Part shown: in pieces, positions 21,631 through 21,868 of the stretch | Layout of the letters: each line of letters begins with the position of its first letter | Position numbering within the stretch: the stretch's first letter is position 1 | Assembly: GCA_038215275.1 (NCBI GenBank) | Contig: JBBQRA010000089.1 | Location: forward strand, 1 to 21,868 | DNA: 21,868 nt | Source: Ga0077553 sp038215275 | GTDB taxonomy: Bacteria; Acidobacteriota; Terriglobia; Bryobacterales; Bryobacteraceae | Reading direction: 5' to 3' | Made by a program: the position numbers and the translations under genes | Notes under the pieces: generated by a model | Told to the model about the DNA's origin: nothing | Seen by the model: only the letters and a program-made list of their open reading frames with translations | The model's database searches: none

Positions 21631-21654
21631 ACCCCGAACTGCGGAAGTCGGGGT
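21631..21654. repeat. Hairpin overlapping the IS right end
   Basis: ACCCCGA (21631-21637) and TCGGGGT (21648-21654) are perfect 7-bp complementary arms around a 10-nt loop. The right terminal inverted repeat forms the loop and 3' arm. It could be part of the transposase end-recognition structure or protect the transposase gene from outside transcription. No T-run follows, so it is not a standard terminator. Confidence 0.5.
21637..21652 (-). repeat. IS right terminal inverted repeat
   Basis: Read on the minus strand this is CCCGACTTCCGCAGTT, 15/16 identical to the left end. About 155 bp separate it from the transposase ATG; that stretch (21482-21636) holds no other gene that I can recognise. 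Confidence 0.8.
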
Positions 21655-21675
21655 AGGGCGGTTGCAGTATCCTCG

Positions 21676-21868
21676 ATTGCATGCTCTCTTTTCTCCTTCG
21701 TTGTTCTCTGTGGCACCCTGTTCGGCCAATTTGTCGCGCCCGACTTCAAAGTGCCGACTGACGTGCAGATGAGCACCTACCGGTTGGTGCCGTTAGCCGC
21801 GATTTCTCACAAAGAGCTAGCAAAAAGCCGCCGTCTCTGGCATAACTATGTTTGCCGACTAGAAGTTA
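21676..21868 (+). CDS. Start of a secreted hypothetical protein, 3'-truncated by the window, 5' end unclear
   Basis: The frame with codons starting at 21676 is open to the window end. It reads as a hydrophobic leader (CSLFSFVVLCGTLFGQ) followed by FVAPDFKVPTDVQMSTYRLV and LAAISHKELAKSRRLW, which looks like a real exported protein. No ATG, GTG or TTG lies in frame before the leader; the best ATG, 21681, is in another frame and stops after 26 codons. A one-base shift inside the leader would join the two, so this is either a frameshift, an assembly error or a rare ATT start at 21676. I do not recognise the family. The IS ends 24 bp upstream, so its promoter may have been replaced. Confidence 0.45.
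   Translation, partial: MACSLFSFVVLCGTLFGQFVAPDFKVPTDVQMSTYRLVPLAAISHKELAKSRRLWHNYVCRLEV

Larger units (their letters stand above)
19711..21652 (-). mobile_element. IS1634-like insertion sequence (about 1.94 kb)
   Basis: The boundaries are set by 16-bp terminal inverted repeats (19711-19726 and 21637-21652) that match at 15 of 16 positions. The interior holds one transposase gene on the minus strand with family-typical motifs. The ends are next to the M48 stop codon on one side and 29 bp before the next gene's putative start on the other. No convincing 5-6-bp target duplication is seen: the flanks share only TAG. The plus strand inside the element is C-rich while its surroundings are G-rich, which fits insertion from elsewhere. 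The transposase is broken, so the copy is probably not autonomous. Confidence 0.82.

Noticed and set aside
1..21868. CRISPR arrays, tRNA or rRNA genes, riboswitches
   Set aside because: I saw no regularly spaced repeats, no tRNA-like cloverleaf with a CCA-proximal TTCRANYC box, and no rRNA-like or riboswitch core sequence. A dedicated covariance search could still find small RNAs.

Overview
The window most likely comes from an Acidobacteriota genome, probably of the Solibacter/Bryobacter type. This is inferred from gene content, not from a marker gene. The evidence is a large Oar-like TonB receptor with an N-terminal carboxypeptidase-regulatory domain, an FG-GAP/ASPIC-UnbV (CRTAC1) protein next to a TPR protein, an NHL propeller, a secreted SASA esterase, a Tat-tagged sugar isomerase-like protein and an IS1634-type transposase. 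The DNA is GC-rich and densely packed. No tRNA, rRNA, CRISPR array or plasmid/phage gene was seen. No gene-free stretch exceeds 300 bp.

Layout. 3-1004 (+): 5'-truncated enolase-superfamily dehydratase. 1009-1428 (-): small membrane-anchored coiled-coil protein. 1589-7796 (+): three-gene unit of TonB receptor, TPR protein and CRTAC1 protein, preceded by a promoter that may give a nearly leaderless mRNA. 7793-12476 (-): six-gene unit transcribed in the order SASA esterase, small HExxH protein, TlpA-like thioredoxin lipoprotein, stand-alone DsbD N-terminal-like protein, GT9 glycosyltransferase and NHL protein, with most junctions overlapping. 12526-13602 (+): Tat-exported sugar isomerase/epimerase-like protein, divergent from the esterase across 49 bp that hold an inverted repeat. 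13584-15158 (-): unrecognised protein with a caspase-like His/Cys region near its C-terminus. 15190-16068 (+): PPK2. 18256-16054 (-): BON-LysM protein, a possible 17-residue lipoprotein ORF, RluE-type pseudouridine synthase and acetate kinase. 18377-19710 (+): DUF937-like protein and M48 metallopeptidase. 19711-21652: IS1634-like element with 16-bp terminal inverted repeats and a frameshifted transposase. 21676-21868 (+): start of a secreted protein that runs off the window and whose first codons look frameshifted.

How the genes may work together. The left part looks like envelope and carbon scavenging: outer-membrane uptake, periplasmic repeat proteins, deacetylation of glycans, sugar dehydration/isomerisation, and a periplasmic thiol-redox pair (TlpA plus DsbD-N). 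The right part is housekeeping and energy: polyphosphate-driven phosphorylation, acetyl-phosphate/acetate metabolism, rRNA modification and envelope proteolysis.

Most notable points: the caspase-like candidate, the compact six-gene unit with a 119-bp GT9/NHL overlap, a strand-composition switch near 12.5 kb that ignores gene direction, the tiny lipobox ORF before rluE, and several apparent frameshifts between 21.1 and 21.7 kb. I did not find a clearly new multi-gene defence or mobile system.
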